Positions 1 through 6,501 of a DNA stretch of 9,431 nucleotides are shown here, piece after piece (the first letter of the stretch is position 1; each line of letters starts with the position of its first letter). The notes beneath the pieces were generated by a model. That model worked only from the letters and a program-made list of their open reading frames with translations, was not told the DNA's origin and searched no databases. The position numbers were made by a program, and so were the translations under genes. This DNA is from Sphingomonadales bacterium (GTDB lineage: Bacteria; Bacteroidota; Bacteroidia; UBA7662): NCBI GenBank assembly GCA_016872225.1, contig VHAW01000065.1, forward strand, positions 1 to 9,431, read 5' to 3'.

Positions 1-763
1 CGTTAAGGGCCACGGTGGAAAGCCAAAGGACCTGTTGCCTGGCTTCAGCATCATCCCCGTTGCGCACGGCTCTGTATCCCCATTGCATGGCCTGACGGAT
101 GACTTGAATTGCAAAAGCATCTGAAAGCGGGGAGAAATCAGGAGAAAAATACTGCTCGAGCGTATGGGCCACTAAATCAGCTACACCGTAAGCGGTATAA
201 TTGGCCGGGACGGAATGGGTCAGCCGGGGATCGAGATACGAGATTTTAGGAAAAAGCAATTCGTTCCCCCAGCCTCGCTTCTGTCCGGTGGCATTGTTTT
301 GGAGGACAGTTGCTCTGTTCATTTCCGTGCCTGTCGCTGCCAGCGTCAAAACCACGTAGAGCGGCAATGCGTACTTTGGCTTGGCGGCGCCCCCCGCATA
401 AAAATCCCAAACCGAATGCTCGACATAGTAGCCAGCGGCCACGGCCTTGGCTGTGTCGATAACCGAGCCCCCGCCCACAGCCAAAAGGGCATCCGCCTGC
501 ATGGCTTTGGCCATTTGGACCGCGAGGTCCGCTTTCTCATAAACAGGGTTAGGCCGAATGCCTTCGCAAACTTGCCAGATCAATCCTGCCTCTTTGAGTT
601 GGGTTTCTATGCGGTCTAGCAAGCCGCCTCGACGTGCCGAGCCCTGACCAACAAGAACAAGCACCGATCTGCGACCTTCTGCCGCAATATCCTTTCCCAC
701 GGTTTCCACCGTTCCTGGACCAAATTTGAGGCGAACAGGATTGTAAACGACGAAGTTTTCCAT
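1..763 (-). CDS. Iron-containing alcohol dehydrogenase, YqhD/butanol dehydrogenase-like (C-terminus cut by window edge)
   Basis: Predicted NAD(P)H-dependent reductase of aldehydes to alcohols, cytoplasmic, of the group III metal-dependent alcohol dehydrogenases. The 254 visible codons start at ATG 763-761 and stay open to the edge. The nucleotide-binding domain shows the N-terminal FGPGT segment (residues 14-18), IRPNP (69-73, matching the EPNP of E. coli YqhD) and the GGGSVIDTAK motif at 97-106. The loop around ATGTEMN (143-149) follows. In the start of the metal-binding domain, D196 and H200 in VADLVAHTLEQY correspond to two of the four metal ligands (YqhD D194 and H198). The other two histidines would lie beyond the window. 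The family normally has about 380-390 residues, so roughly a third is missing. The gene is divergent from yhhQ with no operon partner visible. Cofactor preference and substrate cannot be read here; subfamily assignment is by motif resemblance. Confidence 0.9.
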   Translation of the reverse strand, partial: MENFVVYNPVRLKFGPGTVETVGKDIAAEGRRSVLVLVGQGSARRGGLLDRIETQLKEAGLIWQVCEGIRPNPVYEKADLAVQMAKAMQADALLAVGGGSVIDTAKAVAAGYYVEHSVWDFYAGGAAKPKYALPLYVVLTLAATGTEMNRATVLQNNATGQKRGWGNELLFPKISYLDPRLTHSVPANYTAYGVADLVAHTLEQYFSPDFSPLSDAFAIQVIRQAMQWGYRAVRNGDDAEARQQVLWLSTVALN

Positions 764-793
764 GGTCACTATTTTGGTGAAGACAAAGTTTAA

Positions 794-816
794 GGCGTTA
801 TTTGAAGCTTAATGCC
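794..816. other. Inverted repeat in the divergent spacer between the alcohol dehydrogenase and yhhQ
   Basis: GGCGTTA (794-800) pairs with TAATGCC (810-816) over 7 bp with one G-T wobble, around a 9-nt loop containing AAGCTT. It sits in the middle of the spacer, about 28 nt before the yhhQ ATG. It could be an operator for either divergent gene or a small leader hairpin. No poly-T follows on the + strand, so it does not look like a terminator, and the A-rich tail of a class I preQ1 riboswitch is absent. The role is inferred only from position and symmetry. Confidence 0.3.
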
Positions 817-843
817 CCATAAGGTGCACAAATGTAATCGTTG

Positions 844-1623
844 ATGTTGCCCCCCGTAGAAACCTGGGCTTTGCCCAAAATTCGGCTTTTTTTGGTGTTG
901 GGATTTGTTTTCCTGACCAATGCCCTGCTTGCTGAGTTTATTGGGGTTAAAATTTTTTCCCTCAACACTCTTTTGGGCTTTGATTCTCAAGGAAATACCC
1001 TTGAATTCAACTTAACCGCCGGGGTTTTGTTATGGCCGGTGGTCTTTGTCATGACCGACCTTATTAACGAATACTATGGCCAAAGGGTGGTTTTGATTTT
1101 TTCGGCCTTGTCGGCCCTATGCATTCTCTATGCTTTTGCGATGGTTTACGGGAGTATTGCATTGCCACCTGCCGGATTTTGGCCAGGGTCGATGAAAGCC
1201 GCCGGGGTGGAGAATATGCAGACGGCCTACGGGGCTGTTTTTGGGCAAGGGTTGTGGATTATTGCAGGTTCCATCATGGCCTTTTTAGTTGGACAATTGG
1301 TCGATGTATATGTTTTTCAGCGCATCAAGCGAATAACAGGAGAAAGGAAATTATGGCTAAGGGCCACCGGCTCCACGATGATTTCCCAAGGCCTTGATTC
1401 GGTGGTGGTCCTGTACATTGCCTTTTACCTGGGTGCGGATTGGCCTCTAAGTCGGGTTTTGCAAATTGCCCTTCTGAATTATGCCTTCAAGTGGTTTGCT
1501 GCGTTGGCAATGACCCCGCTGATTTATGCGGTACACCGGCGCATCGAAGGCTATTTGGGAGCGCAGTTGTCCGAACAAATGCGCCAAGAAGCCCTGTCGA
1601 ATGCTGGACAGAAAACGAATTAA
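844..1623 (+). CDS. yhhQ: Queuosine precursor transporter, YhhQ family (DUF165/COG1738)
   Basis: Predicted inner-membrane importer of a queuosine precursor (preQ0/preQ1 in the characterised E. coli YhhQ), feeding the Q modification of GUN-anticodon tRNAs. The protein of 259 residues has about six hydrophobic segments, beginning roughly at residues 14, 54, 82, 134, 178 and 205. The family hallmark is VMTDLINEYYGQRV near residues 67-80, with acidic and polar residues inside the membrane. The late segments SQGLDSVVVLYIAFYLG and NYAFKWFAALAMTPLIY also fit. Length matches the family (about 220-260). TTG at 841 and ATG at 844 are adjacent in-frame starts; I chose the ATG, and no Shine-Dalgarno sequence helps. 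No que biosynthesis genes are neighbours, so whether the cell salvages or also makes the precursor is unknown. The gene converges on icd with 38 bp between the stop codons. Confidence 0.9.
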   Translation: MLPPVETWALPKIRLFLVLGFVFLTNALLAEFIGVKIFSLNTLLGFDSQGNTLEFNLTAGVLLWPVVFVMTDLINEYYGQRVVLIFSALSALCILYAFAMVYGSIALPPAGFWPGSMKAAGVENMQTAYGAVFGQGLWIIAGSIMAFLVGQLVDVYVFQRIKRITGERKLWLRATGSTMISQGLDSVVVLYIAFYLGADWPLSRVLQIALLNYAFKWFAALAMTPLIYAVHRRIEGYLGAQLSEQMRQEALSNAGQKTN

Positions 1624-1633
1624 GGGGATAGAC

Positions 1634-1660
1634 GGACGCGATTTTTAAAGAAGGACGCGA
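1634..1660. repeat. Short direct repeat GGACGCGA (two copies) between convergent stop codons
   Basis: GGACGCGA occurs at 1634-1641 and again at 1653-1660, separated by an 11-nt A/T-rich spacer, in the 38-bp gap between the yhhQ and icd stop codons. The shared CGCG core is self-complementary, so only a 4-bp hairpin could form. That is too weak to call a terminator. It may be chance. Confidence 0.3.
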
Positions 1661-1661
1661 C

Positions 1662-2897
1662 CTACCTTGCGTTTTGACGCTTGTGGCGCAATCGCTGATC
1701 CAAACGATTCAAAAACTCTTCGGTGTAGAGGTAATGCTCTCCGTGCTGAACTTTATTACCGTGAATGCAGACGGCCAAATCCTTGGTCATTTCTCCGGCT
1801 TCTACCGCTTCAATACAAACCGCCTCTAATTGGTTACAAAATATTGCAAGTTCTTGATTTACATCAATTTTGGCTCTAAATTCTAAACCTCTGGTCCAAG
1901 CAAAAATGGACGCGATGGGATTGGTGGAGGTCGGACGACCCTGTTGGTGTTCGCGGTAATGGCGAGTAACCGTACCGTGGGCGGCTTCGGCTTCCATGGT
2001 CAATCCGTCCGGGGTAATGAGGGTGGACGTCATCAGACCCAAAGAACCAAATCCCTGTGCTACGGTATCGGATTGCACATCGCCGTCGTAATTTTTACAG
2101 GCCCAAACAAATTCGCCGTGCCATTTAAGGGCAGAGGCTACCATGTCATCGATTAAGCGGTGTTCGTACAGGGTACCCTGAGCATCCATCCGTTCCTTGA
2201 ACTCGAGTTTATAAGTTTCTTCGAAAATATCCTTGAATCGACCGTCATATTGTTTGAGAATGGTGTTTTTGGTGGACAAGTACAACGGCCAACCTTTGAG
2301 AATCGCCTGGTTAAAACAGGCTCTGGCAAAGCCTCGTATGGATTCATCGGTATTGTACATGGCTAGAGCCACACCATCTCCTTGGTATTGATAGACTTCC
2401 CATTCCTTCACAGTTCCATCCAGTCCGTCGAAACGCATGGTCAATTTGCCTTGGCCCTGAATGACCACGTCGGTAGCCCGGTACTGGTCGCCGAAGGCAT
2501 GACGACCAATGCAAATGGGGGCCGTCCAATTGGGTACCAAACGGGGAATATTTTGAATCACGATAGGTTCGCGGAAAACCGTGCCGTCCAAAAGATTCCG
2601 AATGGTACCGTTGGGGGATTTCCACATTTTTTTGAGGCCAAATTCTTGAACTCTGGCCTCGTCCGGGGTAATGGTGGCGCATTTGATGCCCACGCGGTGC
2701 TTAAGGATGGCTTTGGCGGCATCCACGGTGATTTGGTCATCGGTGGCATCGCGGGACTCCATGCCCAAATCGTAGTATTCGATGGGTAGCTCTAGGTAAG
2801 GAAGGATGAGTTTGTTGCGGATTTCGGCCCAAATGACTCGGGTCATTTCATCGCCGTCCAGTTCAACAACAGGATGGGCGACATGGATTTTTTTCAT
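1662..2897 (-). CDS. icd: Isocitrate dehydrogenase (NADP+), homodimeric eukaryote-like class
   Basis: Oxidative decarboxylation of isocitrate to 2-oxoglutarate in the TCA cycle, producing NADPH in the cytoplasm. The 411 residues align end to end with human IDH1 (414 residues) and not with E. coli Icd. The isocitrate-binding residues fall at the same numbers as in human IDH1: S94 and R100 in KSPNGTIRNLLDG, R109 in VFREP, and R132 in the GRHAFGDQYRATD segment, with Y139. After a 2-residue offset come catalytic K210 (STKNT) and metal ligands D250, D273 and D277 (RLIDDM, YDGDVQSD). The NADP-binding EAEAAHGTVTRHYR segment and STNPIASIFAWTRGL near the C-terminus are intact. No regulatory insert is present. 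Start is ATG 2897-2895, preceded by A/T-rich sequence and by a TACTTTTG promoter-like octamer at 2926-2933. It lies 65 bp downstream of the ABC transporter gene on the same strand but is probably transcribed on its own. Confidence 0.97.
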   Translation of the reverse strand: MKKIHVAHPVVELDGDEMTRVIWAEIRNKLILPYLELPIEYYDLGMESRDATDDQITVDAAKAILKHRVGIKCATITPDEARVQEFGLKKMWKSPNGTIRNLLDGTVFREPIVIQNIPRLVPNWTAPICIGRHAFGDQYRATDVVIQGQGKLTMRFDGLDGTVKEWEVYQYQGDGVALAMYNTDESIRGFARACFNQAILKGWPLYLSTKNTILKQYDGRFKDIFEETYKLEFKERMDAQGTLYEHRLIDDMVASALKWHGEFVWACKNYDGDVQSDTVAQGFGSLGLMTSTLITPDGLTMEAEAAHGTVTRHYREHQQGRPTSTNPIASIFAWTRGLEFRAKIDVNQELAIFCNQLEAVCIEAVEAGEMTKDLAVCIHGNKVQHGEHYLYTEEFLNRLDQRLRHKRQNAR

Positions 2898-2925
2898 GAT
2901 TCTTAATTAGCAAGTATGTGAGGAC

Positions 2926-2933
2926 CAAAAGTA
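2926..2933 (-). promoter_or_regulatory. Putative Bacteroidota -7 promoter element (TACTTTTG) for icd
   Basis: On the - strand the octamer TACTTTTG exactly matches the Bacteroidota housekeeping -7 consensus TAnnTTTG. It ends 28 nt upstream of the icd ATG, which would leave a leader of about 20 nt. A matching TTG-type -33 element at the usual distance (about 20 bp further upstream) is not clear, which lowers the confidence. It lies in the 65-bp gap after the ABC transporter stop codon and would let icd be transcribed independently. Confidence 0.45.
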
Positions 2934-2962
2934 AGGGAGGACAAGGAAAAAGGATGGAAGGA

Positions 2963-4750
2963 TTATCCTGTTACGGCAACTTGGCTTTCCCGCCTTTCCC
3001 CAATTTGCTGCCTCCACATGGCGTAATAAAGACCACGAGATTCCACCAATTCATCGTGCGTTCCGGATTCTACCACTTGCCCCTTCTCCATGACATGGAT
3101 ACGGTCTGCATGCATCACGGTACTCAGGCGGTGAGCGACCAAGATCACCGTATGCTTGCGCCAGCCGGAAAGTTCCTGCAGGGTGCGTGTTATCCCTTCT
3201 TCGGTAAGGGAGTCCAAAGCGGAGGTCGCCTCGTCAAAGACCAAAAGGGAGGGGCGACGTAACAAAGCCCGGGCGATGGATAGACGTTGTTTCTCGCCCC
3301 CGGAGAGTTTGACACCGCCTTCGCCAATGGGGGTGTCCAGGCCCGATGGGGCCCGGTCTAACAAGGCGGTGCAAGAGGCCTGGCGCATCGCCTCCAGGCA
3401 GGCGGCGTCATCCGCTTGTGGGGCCACAAAACGGAGGTTATCCCCAATCGTGCCCGCGAACAACTGGGTATCCTGGGCGACCAAGCCAGTAGCCATTCTC
3501 AAGTCGTTGAGGTTGATCTCGGTGGAAGGAATTCCATTGATCTTAATGGAACCGCTGCGCGGCAGGTAAAGCCCCAGAAGGAGTTTGATGAGGGTGGTTT
3601 TGCCGCTCCCGCTGGGCCCGACAAAAGCATAGGTCTGCCCTTGTTCCAGATGCAGATTCAGGCTCTCGACGGCGGGATGTTCAGCGTTGCGATGACGATA
3701 AGTAACATCTTGAAAATGAACTGATTTTATCGTATTAACGGACTTCGCCTGGACCAGTTGCGGCTCTGGGGAACGAGACATCAAGTCTTCGAAGCGACGG
3801 AGCGATATTTCGGTTTCTCTGAAGATTTGTAAGACATTTCCCCATTCCTGCAAGGGATTGAAAATGTAAAAACTGTACATAAACAGGGAAAAAAACTGCC
3901 CTAATGAAATCTTGTCCTTAAAAATCAGGTATAACATCATCAAGACGATGAGGTTGCGCATCAGGTTCACGAAGGTTCCTTGCACAAAACTCAAGCTCCG
4001 CATATACTTGATTTTGGTTAATTCCAAACCCAAGATTCGCTGAGTAACCCCACGTAAACGGCTGTCCTCTTGATCAATCAGGCCAAGGCTCTTGATAAGT
4101 TCGATGTTACGAAGTGATTCGGTGGTAGCACCAGCCAGTTCCGTGGTCTGGGTGACGATGCGGGATTGGACGGCTTTGATTTTGCGGCTCAAAAAGGAGC
4201 TTAAAACGCCCAAAAGAGGGATGGACATAAAATAAACCGGCGCAATAACCCAATACACGTTTAATGCGTAGACCATAACAAACACGATGCCCACAAGGGA
4301 CGTGAAAAGGATATTGATAATTGCGGACACCAGTTTTTCAACATCGGCGCGCACCTTTTGGAGGATCCCGAGGGTTTGACCAGAGCGGGCATCTTCAAAA
4401 TCCTCGTAGGGTAGGCTCAGGGCATGCCGAAGTCCATCGCTGTACATACGGGCCCCGACCTGCTGTGTGATTCGGTTGACCATGTAGTCTTGCAGGTTTT
4501 TGGCAATTCGGCTGATCATGGCCACGCCCAACGCCGCCAGGATCAAGACGCCTGAGGCTTCCAAAAAATCTCGGTTTGTCCAAGTTTGTAGTCGTCCCTC
4601 CTTGGCGGCCACCGCAATACGGTCAATAATTTTCTGAAGGATATAGGGATCCAGCAGGGAGAAAACCTGGTTCACTGCTGCCACTCCAAAGGTGAGCAGG
4701 ACAGCCGGTCCGTAGGGTCTGAAATAGCCAACGAGGGTTCTGTAAATCAT
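2963..4750 (-). CDS. ABC exporter half-transporter, MsbA/MdlB-type (membrane domain fused to ATPase)
   Basis: Inner-membrane ATP-driven exporter subunit of the multidrug/lipid type, expected to work as a dimer. The transmembrane domain fills residues 1-300 with about six hydrophobic segments. The nucleotide-binding domain is complete: Walker A GPSGSGKTT at 378, Q-loop Q426 (VAQDTQLF), signature LSGGEKQ at 482, Walker B LLVFDE at 502-507 with catalytic E507, and H-loop H540 (VAHRLSTV). None of the catalytic residues is degenerate, so a homodimer is possible; no partner half-transporter lies beside it. Length of 595 residues is typical. I chose ATG 4750-4748; a TTG at 4759 would add three residues. 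The substrate cannot be read from sequence: lipid A flipping by an MsbA orthologue, drug export and peptide export all remain open. The gene is divergent from a small envelope protein gene and precedes icd on the same strand. Confidence 0.95.
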   Translation of the reverse strand: MIYRTLVGYFRPYGPAVLLTFGVAAVNQVFSLLDPYILQKIIDRIAVAAKEGRLQTWTNRDFLEASGVLILAALGVAMISRIAKNLQDYMVNRITQQVGARMYSDGLRHALSLPYEDFEDARSGQTLGILQKVRADVEKLVSAIINILFTSLVGIVFVMVYALNVYWVIAPVYFMSIPLLGVLSSFLSRKIKAVQSRIVTQTTELAGATTESLRNIELIKSLGLIDQEDSRLRGVTQRILGLELTKIKYMRSLSFVQGTFVNLMRNLIVLMMLYLIFKDKISLGQFFSLFMYSFYIFNPLQEWGNVLQIFRETEISLRRFEDLMSRSPEPQLVQAKSVNTIKSVHFQDVTYRHRNAEHPAVESLNLHLEQGQTYAFVGPSGSGKTTLIKLLLGLYLPRSGSIKINGIPSTEINLNDLRMATGLVAQDTQLFAGTIGDNLRFVAPQADDAACLEAMRQASCTALLDRAPSGLDTPIGEGGVKLSGGEKQRLSIARALLRRPSLLVFDEATSALDSLTEEGITRTLQELSGWRKHTVILVAHRLSTVMHADRIHVMEKGQVVESGTHDELVESRGLYYAMWRQQIGERRESQVAVTG

Positions 4751-4796
4751 AAACCTCAAATTTCGTGCAAACCCTCGGCCCTGCCTTCAGGCTCTG

Positions 4797-4804
4797 TACT
4801 TTTG
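4797..4804 (+). promoter_or_regulatory. Putative Bacteroidota -7 promoter element (TACTTTTG) for the envelope protein gene
   Basis: The same perfect TAnnTTTG octamer seen upstream of icd occurs here, ending only 4 nt before the GTG start at 4809. If it is used, transcription would begin at or just after the start codon, giving a leaderless or nearly leaderless message. A clear -33 TTG is not visible at the normal spacing, so this is a motif match only. Confidence 0.35.
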
Positions 4805-4808
4805 TCCC

Positions 4809-5339
4809 GTGTTCAGGCTATCCTTGATTTTTGGGGTGGTAGGAGTCATAGGACTGACTCTGACGAAGTCTAGTCTTGCCCAAATGCGCAAGGCCGACTT
4901 TCTGTCGTTGGGTTTGCAGGCCGGACAGGTCAAATACCAAGGTCAGCCGGTCAGCAACGGGGTGGGGCCACGCTTGGAAGGGGATGCCCACATCGCGGGG
5001 TCTTGGTATGCCAATGTCGGCCTTCAATACCTGGCCTACCAAAACGCCAATGACCAATTCTCCGCCGATTTTGGGCTTAAGTTTTTTGGATACAAGATGC
5101 TGTACCTCCATCCTTACGTAGGGTACAATCGCATCATTACCAGTTACGCCGTCAAGCGGGGTTCCCTGGGCCTGGGCCTGGGGGGGGCGGTTCCGCTCCC
5201 GAAACGACATTTGAATTTTGAAATCGTTTATGAGGTACTCCCCTTCTACGGACCCGGCGTGCAGGTATGGGCGGGTCGTTTCACTTTTCCATTCTTCATG
5301 TTCTATCCGGACCGTTCCGAAAAAGATCGTTTTCGTTAA
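4809..5339 (+). CDS. Secreted small beta-barrel-like envelope protein of unknown function
   Basis: I do not recognise a named family. The 176-residue product begins with a good signal peptide: a hydrophobic stretch at residues 4-18 and a probable signal peptidase I site after SLA (residue 24). The mature part is rich in aromatic residues and glycine, with alternating polar and apolar residues in short segments (WYANVGLQYLAYQ, ADFGLKFFGY, LYLHPYVGYNRII, VWAGRFTFPFFMFY). This is what an outer-membrane beta-barrel of about eight strands looks like. The chain ends in a charged tail (DRSEKDRFR), not the usual terminal aromatic. The start is taken as GTG 4809 because it gives the full signal peptide; no upstream in-frame ATG exists, and ATG 4884 would remove the signal. 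It carries a CCTGGG repeat and a G8 run around codons 119-127. It is divergent from the ABC exporter gene, but no functional link is shown. The outer-membrane role is inferred. Confidence 0.7.
   Translation: MFRLSLIFGVVGVIGLTLTKSSLAQMRKADFLSLGLQAGQVKYQGQPVSNGVGPRLEGDAHIAGSWYANVGLQYLAYQNANDQFSADFGLKFFGYKMLYLHPYVGYNRIITSYAVKRGSLGLGLGGAVPLPKRHLNFEIVYEVLPFYGPGVQVWAGRFTFPFFMFYPDRSEKDRFR
5165..5187 (+). repeat. Tandem CCTGGG (three copies) running into a G8 tract within the envelope protein gene
   Basis: Three uninterrupted copies of the hexamer CCTGGG occupy 5165-5182, and the last copy merges into eight consecutive G at 5180-5187. The repeat encodes alternating Leu-Gly residues. On the coding strand the G runs fit the simple quadruplex pattern of four G3 tracts separated by 3, 3 and 1 nt. 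Such tracts are prone to slippage: hexamer changes would keep the reading frame and G-tract changes would break it. Confidence 0.75.
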
Positions 5340-5370
5340 GGGTATGTTGGTATTGCTTTCTACCCTTTTT
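5338..5370 (+). terminator. Candidate rho-independent terminator after the envelope protein gene
   Basis: AAGGGTA (5338-5344) pairs perfectly with TACCCTT (5361-5367) over 7 bp, and the 3' arm runs into five T in total (5366-5370). The hairpin overlaps the TAA stop of the preceding gene. The loop is long (16 nt) and only three pairs are G-C, so the structure is modest. Position and T-run are right, and it would separate this gene from ychF. Confidence 0.45.
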
Positions 5371-5400
5371 GTAACATCATTCTTACAATAATTAACTGTT

Positions 5401-6498
5401 ATGGCCCTTCAATGCGGAATCGTTGGTCTTCCCAATGTCGGTAAATCGACACTCTTCAATTGCTTGTCGAACGCAAGGGCCCAGGCGGCCAATTTCCCTT
5501 TTTGCACTATCGAACCCAATGTGGGGACCATCACCGTTCCCGACCATCGCCTGAACCGTTTGGCTGAATTGGTGAAGCCGCAAAATTTGGTACCGACCAC
5601 CATCGAAATGGTGGATATTGCCGGTTTGGTGCAGGGCGCCAGCAAAGGCGAAGGTCTCGGTAATCAATTTCTGGCCAATATCCGTGAAACCGATGCGATC
5701 CTGCATGTTTTGCGTTGTTTTGAGGACCCTAACATTGTCCACGTGCACGGCCGAGTGAATCCGTTATCCGACAAAGAGATCATTGATACGGAATTGCAGC
5801 TCAAGGATTTGGATTCGGTGGACAAACGCCTTGTCCGAACCGAACGTGCCGCCAAAGCCGGGGATAAAGACGCCAAGCAGCTTTTGGATACCCTGCTCAA
5901 GGTTAAAGCCGGCCTGGGGCGAGGAGAATCGGTACGTGCTCAGGACCTCACCAAAGAAGAAAAGGAAGGGATTCACGATTTGTTCCTTTTGACCTCCAAA
6001 CCGGTCTTGTATGTGTGCAATGTTGCGGCCAACGATTTAGCGCAGGGTGATCCCATGGTGGAAGAAGTTCGCCGGATGGCCGCTTCCGAAGGCGCAGAGG
6101 TGATGGTCATTTGTGCTGCTTTGGAATCTGAAATAGCCGAGTTAGAATCCTTTGAAGAGCGGCAAGAGTTCTTGCGCGATGCGGGCATTGAAACCAGTGG
6201 GGTAGAGCGTTTGCTGATGTCCGCCTATAGGCTTCTTCGCTTGCAGACTTATTTTACCGCCGGCGAAAAAGAAGTGCGGGCATGGACCATTCCTCAAGGC
6301 ACCCTCGCACCCCAAGCTGCCGGAGCGATTCACGGCGATTTTGAAAAGGGGTTCATTAAAGCGGAAGTCATACATTACGAGGATTTTATTAAGTACGAAT
6401 CCTGGTCGGCATGCCGTGACGTAGGTAAGGTGGGCCTGGAGGGCAAGAACTACCTGGTGCAAGATGGGGATATTATGTTGTTTCGCTTCAATGTCTAA
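5401..6498 (+). CDS. ychF: Redox/ribosome-associated ATPase YchF (OLA1 family, Obg-like)
   Basis: Conserved cytoplasmic P-loop nucleotidase of the TRAFAC class that binds ribosomes and usually prefers ATP to GTP; linked to translation and stress responses in other bacteria. The 365 residues equal the family length. The P-loop GLPNVGKS begins at residue 9. The G3 segment VDIAGLVQGAS (71-81) has a hydrophobic residue in place of the catalytic Gln, as in HAS-type GTPases. H114, the residue implicated in E. coli YchF activity, is present. A helical middle domain follows, and a TGS domain from about 281 to the end (YFTAGEKEVRAWTIPQG, GDFEKGFIKAEVI). The base-recognition motif, usually NxxE (NVNE in E. 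coli), reads NVAA at 207-210, so the Glu is lost. ATG 5401 follows an A/T-rich leader. It is the first of four tightly packed genes, ending 3 nt before the ureohydrolase start. Confidence 0.97.
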   Translation: MALQCGIVGLPNVGKSTLFNCLSNARAQAANFPFCTIEPNVGTITVPDHRLNRLAELVKPQNLVPTTIEMVDIAGLVQGASKGEGLGNQFLANIRETDAILHVLRCFEDPNIVHVHGRVNPLSDKEIIDTELQLKDLDSVDKRLVRTERAAKAGDKDAKQLLDTLLKVKAGLGRGESVRAQDLTKEEKEGIHDLFLLTSKPVLYVCNVAANDLAQGDPMVEEVRRMAASEGAEVMVICAALESEIAELESFEERQEFLRDAGIETSGVERLLMSAYRLLRLQTYFTAGEKEVRAWTIPQGTLAPQAAGAIHGDFEKGFIKAEVIHYEDFIKYESWSACRDVGKVGLEGKNYLVQDGDIMLFRFNV

Positions 6499-6501
6499 AG
6501 G

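Noticed and set aside
215..619. 134-codon + strand frame in the alcohol dehydrogenase region
   Set aside because: The - strand frame encodes conserved dehydrogenase motifs (GGGSVIDTAK, D196/H200) over the same bases; the + strand frame is its shadow.
764..843. preQ1 riboswitch upstream of yhhQ
   Set aside because: A hairpin is present, but the short G/C-rich stem and A-rich tail typical of class I are not visible, and no class II or III arrangement could be drawn by eye.
1624..1661. Bidirectional terminator between yhhQ and icd
   Set aside because: Only a 4-bp CGCG pairing is possible and no T-run follows a stable stem on either strand.
2382..2789. 135-codon + strand frame opposite icd
   Set aside because: icd is intact and unmistakable on the - strand, so this is a shadow frame.
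4818..5210. 130-codon - strand frame opposite the envelope protein gene
   Set aside because: The + strand frame has a signal peptide and barrel-like pattern, while this frame shows neither domain nor plausible start context.
5371..5400. Promoter directly upstream of ychF
   Set aside because: The gap is A/T-rich, but no TAnnTTTG octamer with a -33 TTG at proper spacing is present, so no site could be placed.
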